Assembly: GCA_015068845.1 (NCBI GenBank)
Contig: SVJR01000008.1
Coordinates: 1 to 47,813, forward strand
DNA from: Oscillospiraceae bacterium
GTDB taxonomy: Bacteria > Bacillota > Clostridia > Monoglobales > Monoglobaceae
Length of the DNA: 47,813 nucleotides
Direction of reading: 5' to 3'
Part shown: positions 16,606-25,341 of the stretch, one piece after another
Position numbering within the stretch: position 1 is the first letter of the stretch
Layout: each line of letters begins with the position of its first letter
The notes under the pieces: model-generated
What the model saw: only the letters and a program-made list of their open reading frames with translations
Database searches by the model: none
Told to the model about the DNA's origin: nothing
Program-made: the position numbers and the translations under genes

Positions 16606-16756
16606 CTTTTCACTGGGCGTTGTGATGGGAACTATAGTCGGCGCAAGCCTGATGCTTGCAGTTCATCCGATGAACAAAAGAGCAATGCGTAAAGCGTACC
16701 ACCGTGCCGGCAGAATGATGAATAAAGTAAACCACACAATTCGCGAGCTTGCATAA
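16598..16756 (+). CDS. 52-residue YtxH-like single-pass membrane protein
   Basis: A short gene with GGAGGG seven bases before its ATG; its first bases overlap the end of the PRC-barrel gene, so the two are translationally coupled. The peptide begins MCNFSLGVVMGTIVGASLML, a glycine-bearing membrane helix, and continues with a basic amphipathic tail (NKRAMRKAYHRAGRMMNKVN). This build is like small YtxH-type proteins. Function unknown; I infer a partner of the PRC-barrel protein at the membrane. Confidence 0.7.
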   Translation: MCNFSLGVVMGTIVGASLMLAVHPMNKRAMRKAYHRAGRMMNKVNHTIRELA

Positions 16757-16757
16757 C

Positions 16758-16795
16758 AAAATCATAACCACCAGTTACTGGTGGTTATGATTTTA
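16758..16795. terminator. Bidirectional terminator between convergent genes
   Basis: A 17-bp stem AAAATCATAACCACCAG with its complement around TTA, serving the 52-residue gene and spoIVB. Confidence 0.88.
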
Positions 16796-16799
16796 TTAA

Positions 16800-17870
16800 T
16801 TATTTTTCGGTTTCAGCCAGCATATTCTCAATAAAAATTCCGTATCCTCTCGTAGGGTCATTTACAAACACATGGGTCACAGCTCCCACGATTTTACCAT
16901 TTTGCAATATCGGGCTGCCCGACATTCCCTGAACAATTCCGCCGGTTTTATTCAGTAGTTTTTCGTCAGTAACCTTAATAATCATATTTTTTTGAGAGGA
17001 AATGGATTTTGGCAGAATTTTTGTTATCTCAATACTGAACTGTTCAACCTTGCTGCCCTCAATATTTGCGCGGATAAACGCTTTTCCGGTTTTAATCTCG
17101 TTTCGGTTTGCAATTGGAAGCGGTTCGGCATCAAATGCAAAACTGCTGTCGAGAAAACCGAATATTCCAAACTCACAGTTTTGACGGATTTTTCCAATTG
17201 CCGAACCGCTGTCCGAGAAAATACCGTTCAGTTCACCGGGAACACCTTTTTCGCCCTTGTCAACGGAAACAATAGTTGCACTCAGAACATCTCCGCTACC
17301 AACGGATAAAATATTTCCGGTTTCGGGGTCGCATATTCCGTGACCGAGCGCTGCAAAGGTCTTTGTTTTGGGGTCATAAAAGGTCATAGTCCCGATGCCT
17401 GAGACTGCATCTTTAACCCATGCGCCTATGCGAAAGACTTTGTCTTTGCCTGAAATTTTCGGCTTTAGAAGAACATCTATTTCTTTGGACTCGCGCTTTA
17501 TTTTAACGGTGGAACTTTTGCCTTTTGCGTTTACAATTTCCCGTTCTAAGTCTTCAACACCGGTAATTTTTTTATCGTTGAATTCCTGAATAAGGTCTCC
17601 GGGTTTTATCCCGGCATCTGCAACCGGTGATGAGAATGACCCATCAGCTGATGTTACATCCGCAGTGCTGACCACCAGAGCTCCGTCGGTACATAGCGAA
17701 ACACCGATACAGTTGCCGCCGGGAATAACTGTTCTTGCTTCCTGCGCCGAGACTGATTGTGTAAATTCAATGCTGTGGTTTTTACTTTCAGAAAAATTCT
17801 CTTCTGTTCCCGAAAATGAAAACAGGCAGGTTAAACACAGCAATAATGCCGCCAGTTTTTTGCCGTTCAC
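16800..17870 (-). CDS. spoIVB: SpoIVB serine peptidase
   Basis: Forespore-made serine peptidase that crosses into the intermembrane space and triggers pro-SigK processing by cleaving SpoIVFA. 356 residues: N-terminal hydrophobic signal/anchor (KLAALLLCLTCLFSFSG), PDZ domain ~70-160 (VADAGIKPGDLIQEFNDKKI), and an S55 peptidase domain with the catalytic His in AALGHGICD and catalytic Ser in GMSGSPILQNGK. The start is GTG with AAAGGGGG six bases upstream. In many spore formers spo0A follows directly; here spo0A is ~3.4 kb away on the other strand. Confidence 0.95.
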   Translation of the reverse strand: MNGKKLAALLLCLTCLFSFSGTEENFSESKNHSIEFTQSVSAQEARTVIPGGNCIGVSLCTDGALVVSTADVTSADGSFSSPVADAGIKPGDLIQEFNDKKITGVEDLEREIVNAKGKSSTVKIKRESKEIDVLLKPKISGKDKVFRIGAWVKDAVSGIGTMTFYDPKTKTFAALGHGICDPETGNILSVGSGDVLSATIVSVDKGEKGVPGELNGIFSDSGSAIGKIRQNCEFGIFGFLDSSFAFDAEPLPIANRNEIKTGKAFIRANIEGSKVEQFSIEITKILPKSISSQKNMIIKVTDEKLLNKTGGIVQGMSGSPILQNGKIVGAVTHVFVNDPTRGYGIFIENMLAETEK

Positions 17871-17966
17871 TAGATTCCCCCTTTCGTAAAGTTTAAATGT
17901 ATCCGGATACTAAAGTTAGTTTCTCCATAACGAAAGGGAATATAGTGTGTAAATCTTATATGTATA

Positions 17967-17997
17967 TTAAAAAAAGACCGAAAAGGTCTTTTTTTAA
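17967..17997 (-). terminator. Terminator after the Asn-rich mini-gene
   Basis: AAAAAAAGACC and its complement around GAAAA, with T runs on both strands. Confidence 0.8.
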
Positions 17998-18008
17998 TAT
18001 TAGTTCAT

Positions 18009-18122
18009 TTATCTGTTATTATTGTTGCTGTTTGACTCGTTGTTGCTGTTGTTATTGTTATTGTTATTATTGTTGTTATTGTTCTTGTTGTTGTTCTTGT
18101 TATCCTTGTTCTGATTTGACAT
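18009..18122 (-). CDS. Asparagine-rich mini-protein (37 residues)
   Basis: Minus-strand gene with AAAGGAG nine bases before the ATG and a terminator just past its stop. The product is almost only Asn with scattered Lys, Ser, Gln, Asp and Glu: it starts MSNQNKDNKN and ends SNNNR, with a central run of 12 Asn. Codons alternate AAC/AAT, so it is not a simple trinucleotide slip. The N-terminus is like the SASP at 15825 (MSNNNN). I infer a spore protein, perhaps a gamma-SASP-like amino-acid store, but no family can be named. The opposite strand gives a Cys-rich frame that I reject. Confidence 0.6.
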   Translation of the reverse strand: MSNQNKDNKNNNKNNNNNNNNNNNNSNNESNSNNNNR

Positions 18123-18277
18123 TTCAAATTCACTCCTTTGATTTTTTGTTAAATTCAAATTATTGAATTTATTTCATAAGTAGTATTGGTCGCAGCAAAA
18201 AAATTTATTCATTTTGTTTCAAAAAAATTAAAATTGCATATTATGTGTTATGGCAAATTTTAAAGAAGGGAATGTTT

Positions 18278-18901
18278 ATGTTGAGAAGATACGGATCAAA
18301 CAAACGCAACCCAAACCCGCCCTGGCCTAATGAACAGGCTGTTGTGGTCGTACCTCCGGGCGTCAATGCTGCAGCAGTGGGCAGACCGGACGAGGAAGTA
18401 CGAAGTATGCCGGGCGAAGAAAAAATAACAGTTTCGGATAGAGCGGAAATGATACATAATACCGACAATTTAGAGCAAAATGCAGTACAGAATTTCGAGG
18501 AATCCGAAATCGAAAACAGCGAAAGCTTTGAAGAACGAAATCAGCCGCTTAAAACTTATATTCCGGAAACAAGTATGCGGAATTCGGATTTGGTGCGGAA
18601 CAATCCTATGTCAGGTATGCGTGCAGATGTAAACCGAAGTTGTGGGATAATGTCTGCAAGCAGTTTCCTTTGCGGTCATACCGGCAAAATGGTAAGGGTT
18701 GAGTTCCTGTTCGGTGAAAACACGCATGTTGAAAAAACGGGAATTCTGCAAAGCGTTGGCAAGGATTTTATGGTAATTGCTGAGCCGGGAACAAAAAACA
18801 GTATTGTATGTTCGGTAAAAAATGTAAAGTTTATTAATATTTATAACTTAAATAACAAGATGAATTCAACCGGATACGGAATATCGTTTGATGGAATGTA
18901 A
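18278..18901 (+). CDS. GerQ-like spore coat protein candidate
   Basis: 207 residues. The N-terminal ~125 residues are low-complexity, rich in Asn, Pro, Glu and Arg (RYGSNKRNPNPPWPNE). The C-terminal ~65 residues form a compact domain, GKMVRVEFLFG, GILQSVGKDFMVIAEPGT, VKNVKFINIYNL. Its pattern resembles the C-terminal domain of GerQ/YwdL coat proteins, in which a short strand-rich module follows a disordered arm. The match is by eye and could be wrong. The ATG has AGAAGGG upstream, and a terminator follows the stop. Placed among sporulation genes. Confidence 0.55.
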   Translation: MLRRYGSNKRNPNPPWPNEQAVVVVPPGVNAAAVGRPDEEVRSMPGEEKITVSDRAEMIHNTDNLEQNAVQNFEESEIENSESFEERNQPLKTYIPETSMRNSDLVRNNPMSGMRADVNRSCGIMSASSFLCGHTGKMVRVEFLFGENTHVEKTGILQSVGKDFMVIAEPGTKNSIVCSVKNVKFINIYNLNNKMNSTGYGISFDGM

Positions 18902-18907
18902 CTGTAA

Positions 18908-18947
18908 AACAATAGGGATTTTTTTGTTAATCCCTATTGTTTTTTTG
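18908..18947 (+). terminator. Terminator after the GerQ-like gene
   Basis: AACAATAGGGATT with its complement at 18929-18941 followed by seven T. Confidence 0.85.
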
Positions 18948-18965
18948 TGTGTTTGGGAGTATAAT
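18937..18965 (+). promoter_or_regulatory. Possible promoter of murT-gatD
   Basis: TATAAT at 18960-18965 with TTGTTT 17 bases upstream (18937-18942); the -35 lies inside the preceding terminator stem. Confidence 0.5.
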
Positions 18966-19003
18966 AAACCATATATTGATACAAACGAAAAGGAGCTTTA
19001 AAT

Positions 19004-20341
19004 ATGCGAAAAATTCTTGCAATTTGGGCGGCAAAGCTTTCTGCTGTTGCAGGCAGACTTATGGGGAAAAAGTCATCCTCAACACCGGGTGCTATTGCGC
19101 TTAAAATTTGTCCCGATTTGATAAAACAACTGAAAAAGAATATAAAATACGATATTATAGCAACCTGCGGAACAAATGGCAAAACTACCACAAATAACCT
19201 TTTATATACTGCACTTACTCAAAACGGTTATAAGGTAGTATGTAACAGAATGGGTGCAAATATGCTCACCGGAGTTGCAACCGCGTTTGCTATGGAATGT
19301 AGCTGGCTCGGCAGACTCAAAGCGGACTATGCTTGCCTTGAGATTGACGAGGCATATACAGTAAAGGTGTTTGAACACATAAAGCCCGACTATGTTGTTG
19401 TAACAAATCTTTTCCGTGACCAGCTTGACCGTTATGGCGAGATTGAAACCACAATGGAGATAATGTCAAGGGCATTTAATAATTCGGACTTCCCTTGCCT
19501 TATTCTTAACGGCGATGACCCCATCAGTTCAGGCTTTGGCAGAGAATATAAGGGAACAGTTAAATACTACGGAATAAGCGAGCAGGTTTTGCCTCAGGAT
19601 AACGATATAAAAGAAGGCAGATTCTGTGCAGTTTGCGGAACTGAACTGAAGTACAATTACTGTCACTACAGCCAGCTTGGCGACTGGTTCTGCTCTGAAT
19701 GCGGTGCAAAACGCCCAGCAATCGATTTTGAAGCAACAGATGTAAGCCTTGCAAACGGACTTGGCTTTTCGGTGAATGGAAACAAATTCTCACTCAACTA
19801 CCGCGGCTTTTACAACATATACAATGTTCTGGCGGTTTACTCTGCCTTAAAGTGCATTGGTGTCAAATTTGAGTCGTTTAATACAGCTCTTGATGAATAC
19901 AAGCCCCAGATAGGCAGAATGGAAGAGATAAACCTTGGTAAACCGTTTATTCTCAATCTTGCCAAAAACCCTGCAGGCTTCAATCAGGCAATTTCGACGG
20001 TGCTTCAGGATACGAGAAGGAAGGATGTAATCATTGCTGTAAATGACAAGCCCAGTGACGGAACAGATATTTCGTGGCTATGGGATGTTGATTTTGAAAA
20101 GCTGGCGGAGTCCAACCTTAATATGCTTATGACATCAGGAATGCGGAGATATGATGTTGCACTCAGATTCAAGTATTCGGGAATAACGCCGGAGCTTATA
20201 GCTGAAAATATCCGTGAGGCCATTTTAGCCTGCCAAAGCTCCGAGGCAGAGGTTTGTTATGTGCTGGTTAACTACACAATGTTGTTTTCTACTGAAAATA
20301 TTATGCTTGAAATTCAAAAAGAACAGGGGAGGGATAAATAA
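19004..20341 (+). CDS. murT: Lipid II isoglutaminyl synthase, Mur ligase subunit MurT
   Basis: Activates the alpha-carboxyl of D-Glu in lipid II so that GatD can amidate it, a step in Gram-positive peptidoglycan. 445 residues: Mur ligase P-loop CGTNGKTTTNN near 55-65, LEIDEAYT, VVVTNLFRDQLDRYGE, a zinc ribbon with CAVCGTEL and CSECGAKR at ~208-235, and the C-terminal DUF1727 domain. AAAAGGAG precedes the ATG. The stop overlaps the gatD start by one base (TAATG), as expected for a two-subunit enzyme. Confidence 0.95.
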   Translation: MRKILAIWAAKLSAVAGRLMGKKSSSTPGAIALKICPDLIKQLKKNIKYDIIATCGTNGKTTTNNLLYTALTQNGYKVVCNRMGANMLTGVATAFAMECSWLGRLKADYACLEIDEAYTVKVFEHIKPDYVVVTNLFRDQLDRYGEIETTMEIMSRAFNNSDFPCLILNGDDPISSGFGREYKGTVKYYGISEQVLPQDNDIKEGRFCAVCGTELKYNYCHYSQLGDWFCSECGAKRPAIDFEATDVSLANGLGFSVNGNKFSLNYRGFYNIYNVLAVYSALKCIGVKFESFNTALDEYKPQIGRMEEINLGKPFILNLAKNPAGFNQAISTVLQDTRRKDVIIAVNDKPSDGTDISWLWDVDFEKLAESNLNMLMTSGMRRYDVALRFKYSGITPELIAENIREAILACQSSEAEVCYVLVNYTMLFSTENIMLEIQKEQGRDK

Positions 20342-21072
20342 TGAGTAATTATAATATAAAAATAATGCATTTATATCCCGACCTTCTGAATCTGTACGGA
20401 GACAAGGGTAATATTGCGTGTATGCAAAAGCGCCTTGAATGGCGGAATATTGATGCAGAAGTTATCAGAGTTATTGCTGAAACTGACGATTTTGACATAA
20501 GCTCGGCAGATATTATTTTTTTAGGCGGCGGTGCAGAAAGAGAAAATAAAATTGTATACGAAAAGCTCAAAAGCAAAAGTGCAGAGCTTTCGGGTTTTAT
20601 TGAAAACGGCGGTACATTAGTTGCAATGTGTGACGGCTTTGCAATGCTTGGTAGTTGTGTCAATGCTGATAGCGGTGAAACCGAAGGTCTTGGAATTATT
20701 GATATATCTACCATATATAGCAAAGATGCAAAAAAGGTGATAGGTAATGCGGTTATTGCCTGTGATGGTTTAGATATGCCGGTTGTGGGTTTTGAAAATC
20801 ATGGTGGTATGACAGATATAAAAAATCACACACCGCTCGGTAAGGTTATCAAAGGTGGCGGCGCGGACGGCAAAGGCGAGTTTGAAGGTATAGTTTATAA
20901 AAATCTAACCGGAACATACCTTCACGGTCCGTTGTTCCCTAAAAATCCCCATCTTTGCGACCGCATATTACTTGCGACACTTACCCATAAATATGGTAAT
21001 TTTGATGCACTCAATTTATTGGATGACAGTATCGAAATCAAGGCGAATGAATATATGATAAACCGCCCGTAA
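20341..21072 (+). CDS. gatD: Lipid II isoglutaminyl synthase, glutamine amidotransferase subunit GatD
   Basis: Class I glutamine amidotransferase that supplies ammonia to MurT. 243 residues. Seen: YGDKGNIACMQKR near the N-terminus, oxyanion-site FLGGGAE, the nucleophile Cys97 in VAMCDGFAMLG (the usual GGY(Q) after Cys is DGF here), GFENHGGMT, and the catalytic His in GTYLHGPLFPKNP. Directly coupled to murT. Only a weak stem with a T run follows (21072-21107), so the 3' end is not certain. Confidence 0.94.
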   Translation: MSNYNIKIMHLYPDLLNLYGDKGNIACMQKRLEWRNIDAEVIRVIAETDDFDISSADIIFLGGGAERENKIVYEKLKSKSAELSGFIENGGTLVAMCDGFAMLGSCVNADSGETEGLGIIDISTIYSKDAKKVIGNAVIACDGLDMPVVGFENHGGMTDIKNHTPLGKVIKGGGADGKGEFEGIVYKNLTGTYLHGPLFPKNPHLCDRILLATLTHKYGNFDALNLLDDSIEIKANEYMINRP

Positions 21073-21110
21073 GCCGTATAAAATATGGCTAAAACGCCTT
21101 TTTTTCAATA

Positions 21111-21150
21111 TTATGACATCATAATGTCAGGTACAACATATTGTGACAAC
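21111..21150. promoter_or_regulatory. Palindromic sites upstream of spo0A
   Basis: TTATGA-CA-TCATAA (21111-21124) overlaps GACAT-CATA-ATGTC, and a short palindrome TTGTGACAA follows at 21141-21149. The latter is near the 0A-box consensus TTTGTCRAA on its reverse strand (TTGTCACAA). They lie 60-100 bases before the spo0A promoter, where autoregulatory sites are known in other spore formers. The binding protein is inferred only. Confidence 0.35.
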
Positions 21151-21207
21151 TAACGACAGTGACCACAAAATATTATAAAAAATATGGAAATAAATAGGAA
21201 AAAATAC

Positions 21208-21236
21208 TTGACAAATATAAGAGCTAAGGTTATAAT
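21208..21236 (+). promoter_or_regulatory. Sigma-A-type promoter of spo0A
   Basis: Perfect TTGACA (21208-21213) and TATAAT (21231-21236) with a 17-base spacer, 41 bases before the spo0A ATG. Confidence 0.85.
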
Positions 21237-21277
21237 AAAACTGCAATTGGAAAAAAATGTAAAAAGGAGCCAGTAAA

Positions 21278-22081
21278 ATGGAAAAACAAATTAAAGTATT
21301 AATTGCAGATGCCGATACAAATTATGCCCAAAACCTGAGTCGCGAGATCTCCACAGATTTCAAAATTAAGGTATGCGAGATTGTCAGCAACGGATATCAG
21401 CTGATTGAAAGAGTGGATATATTGAAACCGGATGTTGTGATAATGGATGTAGTTCTTCCCAACATTGACGGAGTAGGTGTTCTGGAGAGATTCAAAAGCA
21501 AGCAAAGGGAATTTGATAATTTCACTATGCCGAAGGTAATTGTTCTTGCAACCTTCAAGCACGACAAAACAGCTCAGGAATGTATCAACCTTGGCGCAAG
21601 CTACTATATGGTCAAGCCTGTCGGACCGGATAACATCAGACACACGATAAAAAGACTTTGTAACCTGAATGAGGATAAGTTCAGTATGCTGGGAATCGGC
21701 AAGAAATACGAGATGAGCGAGACCATTGATGTTGAAACTATGGTTACCGAAATGATACATGAAATAGGAATTCCGGCACATATAAAGGGCTATCAGTATC
21801 TCAGACACGCCATTATGTTGGTGATTGAAAACCTTGATATAATTAATTCGATTACTAAAACTCTGTATCCTACGGTAGCGCAGGATTTCCGCACAACCTC
21901 AAGTCGTGTTGAACGCGCAATCCGCCACGCAATTGAAGTGGCGTGGGACAGAGGTGACCCCGATGTGCTGAGTGCAATTTTCGGTTATACCATTGCAACC
22001 TCAAAGGGCAAGCCCACCAATTCGGAGTTTATCGCAATGGTTGCGGATAAATTAAGACTTAGAATAAAGAATGCAAGCTAA
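21278..22081 (+). CDS. spo0A: Sporulation master response regulator Spo0A
   Basis: Two-domain transcription factor that starts sporulation when phosphorylated. 267 residues. Receiver domain ~5-125: acidic pair in LIADADTN, phospho-acceptor Asp57 in [31 protein letters not shown]-binding domain ~155-267 with the near-invariant Spo0A signature: [59 protein letters not shown] precedes the ATG. Monocistronic with a strong promoter and terminator. Confidence 0.98.
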   Translation: MEKQIKVLIADADTNYAQNLSREISTDFKIKVCEIVSNGYQLIERVDILKPDVVIMDVVLPNIDGVGVLERFKSKQREFDNFTMPKVIVLATFKHDKTAQECINLGASYYMVKPVGPDNIRHTIKRLCNLNEDKFSMLGIGKKYEMSETIDVETMVTEMIHEIGIPAHIKGYQYLRHAIMLVIENLDIINSITKTLYPTVAQDFRTTSSRVERAIRHAIEVAWDRGDPDVLSAIFGYTIATSKGKPTNSEFIAMVADKLRLRIKNAS

Positions 22082-22082
22082 A

Positions 22083-22112
22083 ATAAAAAGAGCCGTCAGG
22101 CTCTTTTTTATT
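22083..22112. terminator. Bidirectional terminator after spo0A
   Basis: AAAAAGAGCC-GTCA-GGCTCTTTTTT between convergent genes. Confidence 0.88.
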
Positions 22113-23229
22113 TAAAGTATTGATATATATAGCATTTCAGCATACCGTTGTAAACCTTGCGGCGTTTGTCGGCAAAGCTGCCGTAGAACTGTTCAAACTG
22201 TTCGTGCGAGGTAAGAATGAATTTCTTCATACCGGGGAACTCTGCAAATTTTCTGCCCATTGTGCGGTAAAGTCTTTCGCATTGCTTAGCATCGAGAAGT
22301 CTTTCTCCGTACGGCGGATTGCAGATGATAACGCCTTTTTCTTTTGAAGGTGTAAGCTTTGCAACATCGCAGACGCTGAATCTGATTTTGTCGGCAACAC
22401 CGGCATTTTCGGCGTTTTTCTTTGCTATTGCAATTGCTTCCGGGTCAATGTCGGATGCAAAAATCTCGGTTTTTGCAGAAGGATTTGCGTTTTCGCGGGC
22501 TTCTTCACGAGCATCAGCCCACATTTCTTTCGGGATATGGTTGCGCCAGGTTTCGGCAACAAATCTTCGCCTTATTCCGGGTGCAGTGTTGGTCGCATAA
22601 AGAGCAGCCTCAATTGGCAGCGTTCCACTTCCGCAGAACGGATCGATAAACATTCTGTCACCACGCCAGAAGCTCAGGTCAATCATAGAATATGCCAAAG
22701 TTTCACGCATAGGTGCAAGAACGCTCTTTTCACGGTAGCCGCGTTTGTAAAGATTTTCGCCGGTGGTGTCAATATAGATTGTCGCAACATCCTTCATAAG
22801 GGCAAACTGAATGGGGTAAAGCGGGCCGGTCTCCTCAAACCTTTCAATTCCGTAATGATTTGAAAGTCGAGTTACAATGGCTTTTTTAATTATTGACTGA
22901 CAATCCGGAACGCTGTGTAAAACCGATTTGACGCTGTGTCCCTTTACGGGAAACGCCGCATTCTTTTCGATAATGCTTTCCCAGTTTATTTTCTTTACTT
23001 TTTCAAACAGCTCGTCAAACGAGGTCGCGCGGAACTCGGCAAGCTTAATCATAATTCTCTCTGCGGAACGCAAATTTATATTCGCAAGGCAAATTGCTTC
23101 CGCATCGCCTTCAAAGGTAACGCTGCCGTCCTTTACTTCTTTTGTATCATATCCAAGATGCCGTACTTCGTTTGCGACAATCTGTTCTGTTCCCAAAAGT
23201 GTGGGTATGGTAAGTAGAAGTCTTTTCAT
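22108..23229 (-). CDS. THUMP-domain class I SAM-dependent RNA methyltransferase (RlmL/YpsC-like)
   Basis: Predicted 23S rRNA guanine-N2 methyltransferase of the RlmL N-terminal half/YpsC type. 373 residues. An N-terminal ferredoxin-like/THUMP part (TIPTLLGTEQIVANEV, FPVKGHSVKSVLHSVPDCQS) is followed by a Rossmann methyltransferase: FIDPFCGSGTLPIEAALYATN holds the SAM loop, FASDIDPEAIAIAKKNAE the acidic ribose contact, and IICNPPYGERL the catalytic NPPY motif. The ATG behind GGAGG is chosen, eight codons into the longest frame. Confidence 0.92.
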   Translation of the reverse strand: MKRLLLTIPTLLGTEQIVANEVRHLGYDTKEVKDGSVTFEGDAEAICLANINLRSAERIMIKLAEFRATSFDELFEKVKKINWESIIEKNAAFPVKGHSVKSVLHSVPDCQSIIKKAIVTRLSNHYGIERFEETGPLYPIQFALMKDVATIYIDTTGENLYKRGYREKSVLAPMRETLAYSMIDLSFWRGDRMFIDPFCGSGTLPIEAALYATNTAPGIRRRFVAETWRNHIPKEMWADAREEARENANPSAKTEIFASDIDPEAIAIAKKNAENAGVADKIRFSVCDVAKLTPSKEKGVIICNPPYGERLLDAKQCERLYRTMGRKFAEFPGMKKFILTSHEQFEQFYGSFADKRRKVYNGMLKCYIYQYFK

Positions 23230-23370
23230 TTTTTCCTCCAATAAAGAATTCAATAAAGATTTTCTTGTACTTAGTATAACATTTATCTTAGCTTTCCGTC
23301 AATATAAAACAGAGGTGTTAAACAAAACTTAATGAAAAGTTTACATTATATAATTTTCGGCAAAAAAACC

Positions 23371-23399
23371 TTGAAGTTTTTTGAAGAATGTGGTATACT
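23371..23399 (+). promoter_or_regulatory. Promoter of the SRP RNA
   Basis: TTGAAG (23371-23376) and TATACT (23394-23399) with a 17-base spacer and an extended -10 TG; the RNA begins 6 bases downstream. Confidence 0.75.
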
Positions 23400-23404
23400 A
23401 ATTT

Positions 23405-23685
23405 GTGCTATGTTAAATTGGGGTGTTAGCGGTACTCTGTAACCCACAATCCGCTACAGTGGGGATGAAAACTTGAGTTGAGGGGCAGGGATTGTCTTGT
23501 CGGTCTCGATTTTGGTTGATGTTGACGATTCGGTCCTGCGCAATTGAAACCTGTGAACCGTGTCAGGGCAGGAATGCAGCAGCACTAAGCAGTTCTTTTT
23601 GATGTGCCGTGGGGTCGCCGGGTCTGAGTCAGCCGGTCGAGCAGCGGAGGTGTTCTTGTTTCGAACTCAAGCACATAGCTTTTTT
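23405..23685 (+). ncRNA. ffs: Signal recognition particle RNA (large Firmicutes type)
   Basis: About 275 bases. Seen: the Alu-domain start GGTGTTAGCGGTACTCTGTAA, the segment GGTCCTGCGCAATTGAAACC, the SRP54-binding tip GTGTCAGGGCAGGAATGCAG with GCAGCACTAAG, and 3' bases (AGCAC, CATAGC) that pair with the 5' GTGCTATG, followed by a T run. The Alu domain puts it in the large Bacillus/Clostridium class. The order SRP RNA-dnaX-ybaB is a conserved one. The noncoding 23230-23404 holds only its promoter. Confidence 0.93.
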
Positions 23686-23717
23686 GATATTACTTTATTC
23701 GGAAAGGAGTTTCCCAA

Positions 23718-25316
23718 ATGGCTGAAAAGTATCAGGCGCTTTACCGAAAATGGCGACCCTTGGTGTTTGAGGATGTGGTTGGACAGGACCATGTGTCCGA
23801 TACCCTTAAAAACAGTATAACTTCGGGCAGAATTGCTCACGCTTATCTGTTTTGCGGTACCCGCGGTACGGGTAAAACCTCAAGTGCAAAGATTTTTTCA
23901 AGGGCGGTAAACTGCGAGAACGCCAAGGACGGAAACCCCTGCAACGAATGTGAAACCTGTCGCGGAATTATGGACGGAAGCATACTCGATGTTTACGAGA
24001 TGGATGCTGCCAGCAACAGCGGTATCGACAATATCCGTGAAATCCGTGACGAGGTAATATACAGCCCGACGGGCAGCAAGTACAAGGTTTATATCGTGGA
24101 CGAGGCGCATATGCTCACAACTGAGGCGTTTAATGCCCTTCTCAAAACCCTTGAGGAGCCGCCCGAGCATGTAATATTTATCCTTGCTACAACCGAACCC
24201 CACAAAATTCCGGCAACAATCCTTTCGAGATGCCAGCGTTTTGATTTCAGACGAATTGGTGTTGTTGACATCGAAAAAAGGCTTAATAAAATTATTGCGG
24301 CAGAGAATATAAAAATCACTCCCGATGCGGTGGAGCTTGTGGCAGAGCTTGCCGACGGTTCAATGCGTGACGGATTGAGTATCCTTGACCAGTGCGCGGC
24401 ATACGCTAAAGATGAGTTAAGATACGATGATATTGTTGATATTGTGGGAATTGCGGACAAGCGCATAATATTCCCGATAGCGGATTTCATTGCCGACTTC
24501 AATTCAGGTGAGGCGCTTAAAGCTACCGACGAATTTTTAAAGCAAGGCAAGGAAGCAACAGATTTCCTTGAAGAACTTATTTCACATTTCAGAGCCCTTA
24601 TGATCTGTAAAGCCACAGAATCTCCCGAAGGAATTTTGGAAAAGAGTGCCGAAATAACTGAGAAATATAAAGAACAAGCACAGAAGTTCAGCGTTGACAG
24701 ACTTCTTGGCGCAATTTCGCAGCTTAGCGATTTTCTGCTTCAGGCAAAAAAACTCTCCGCACCTGAGATTGCGGTTGAAATGGCGGTTGTTAAGCTCTGT
24801 GCAAAGGCAAATGCATCGGATGCAAGTGAGCTTGCGAACAGGCTTGCAGCTGTTGAAAAGGAACTGGAAGCAATAAAGGCAGGCGGCGTTACAGTTAAAC
24901 GGACACCGACTTCAAGGGCTGCGGCAAAAATCGAAACAACAGACGAGCCAAAGCCTGCGGCACCGCATATTGACGATGCCAAGCTCTGGACAAGATGGCG
25001 TGAGGCACTTACTCTGGTTAAAGACAGGAGCAAAAGCCTTTACACATTCCTGTTTAACGCCAAAGCTCTGTTCTTTGGTGACGAAGTTGAGCTTGTAATT
25101 GCAAGCGAGATGGCTTATAACAAAATAAATACTCCCGAAGGCAGACAATATCTTGAGGAATTATTCTCCTCAGTTCAGGGAACCCAGCTCCGTGTTACGG
25201 TTTCCGGCAAGGAAGGCCCTAAAAATCGGGAAGCGGAGGATGGCGGCGCATCAATTCTTGATATAGCCGCAAAGAAGGATTTGCTCGGCGAGAAAATGAC
25301 CGTTGTTGAAGATTAA
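23718..25316 (+). CDS. dnaX: DNA polymerase III subunit gamma/tau
   Basis: Clamp-loader ATPase and replisome organiser. 532 residues. Seen: MAEKYQALYRKWRPLVFEDV, Walker A GTRGTGKTSSAK near 45-56, a zinc module with CENAKDGNPCNECETC, Walker B VYIVDEAHMLT, sensor 1 LATTEPHKIPATILSRCQ, and RRIGVVDIEKRL. A Lys/Ala-rich linker (~385-425) leads to a tau C-terminal domain. AAAGGAG lies ten bases before the ATG, just past the SRP RNA. Confidence 0.96.
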   Translation: MAEKYQALYRKWRPLVFEDVVGQDHVSDTLKNSITSGRIAHAYLFCGTRGTGKTSSAKIFSRAVNCENAKDGNPCNECETCRGIMDGSILDVYEMDAASNSGIDNIREIRDEVIYSPTGSKYKVYIVDEAHMLTTEAFNALLKTLEEPPEHVIFILATTEPHKIPATILSRCQRFDFRRIGVVDIEKRLNKIIAAENIKITPDAVELVAELADGSMRDGLSILDQCAAYAKDELRYDDIVDIVGIADKRIIFPIADFIADFNSGEALKATDEFLKQGKEATDFLEELISHFRALMICKATESPEGILEKSAEITEKYKEQAQKFSVDRLLGAISQLSDFLLQAKKLSAPEIAVEMAVVKLCAKANASDASELANRLAAVEKELEAIKAGGVTVKRTPTSRAAAKIETTDEPKPAAPHIDDAKLWTRWREALTLVKDRSKSLYTFLFNAKALFFGDEVELVIASEMAYNKINTPEGRQYLEELFSSVQGTQLRVTVSGKEGPKNREAEDGGASILDIAAKKDLLGEKMTVVED

Positions 25317-25341
25317 AATCAGAAAGGATTTGTGATAAATT

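Noticed and set aside
17897-18166. Cysteine-rich 89-residue plus-strand frame
   Set aside because: It is the complement of the Asn codons (GTT/ATT) of the minus-strand mini-gene, which has the ribosome site and terminator.
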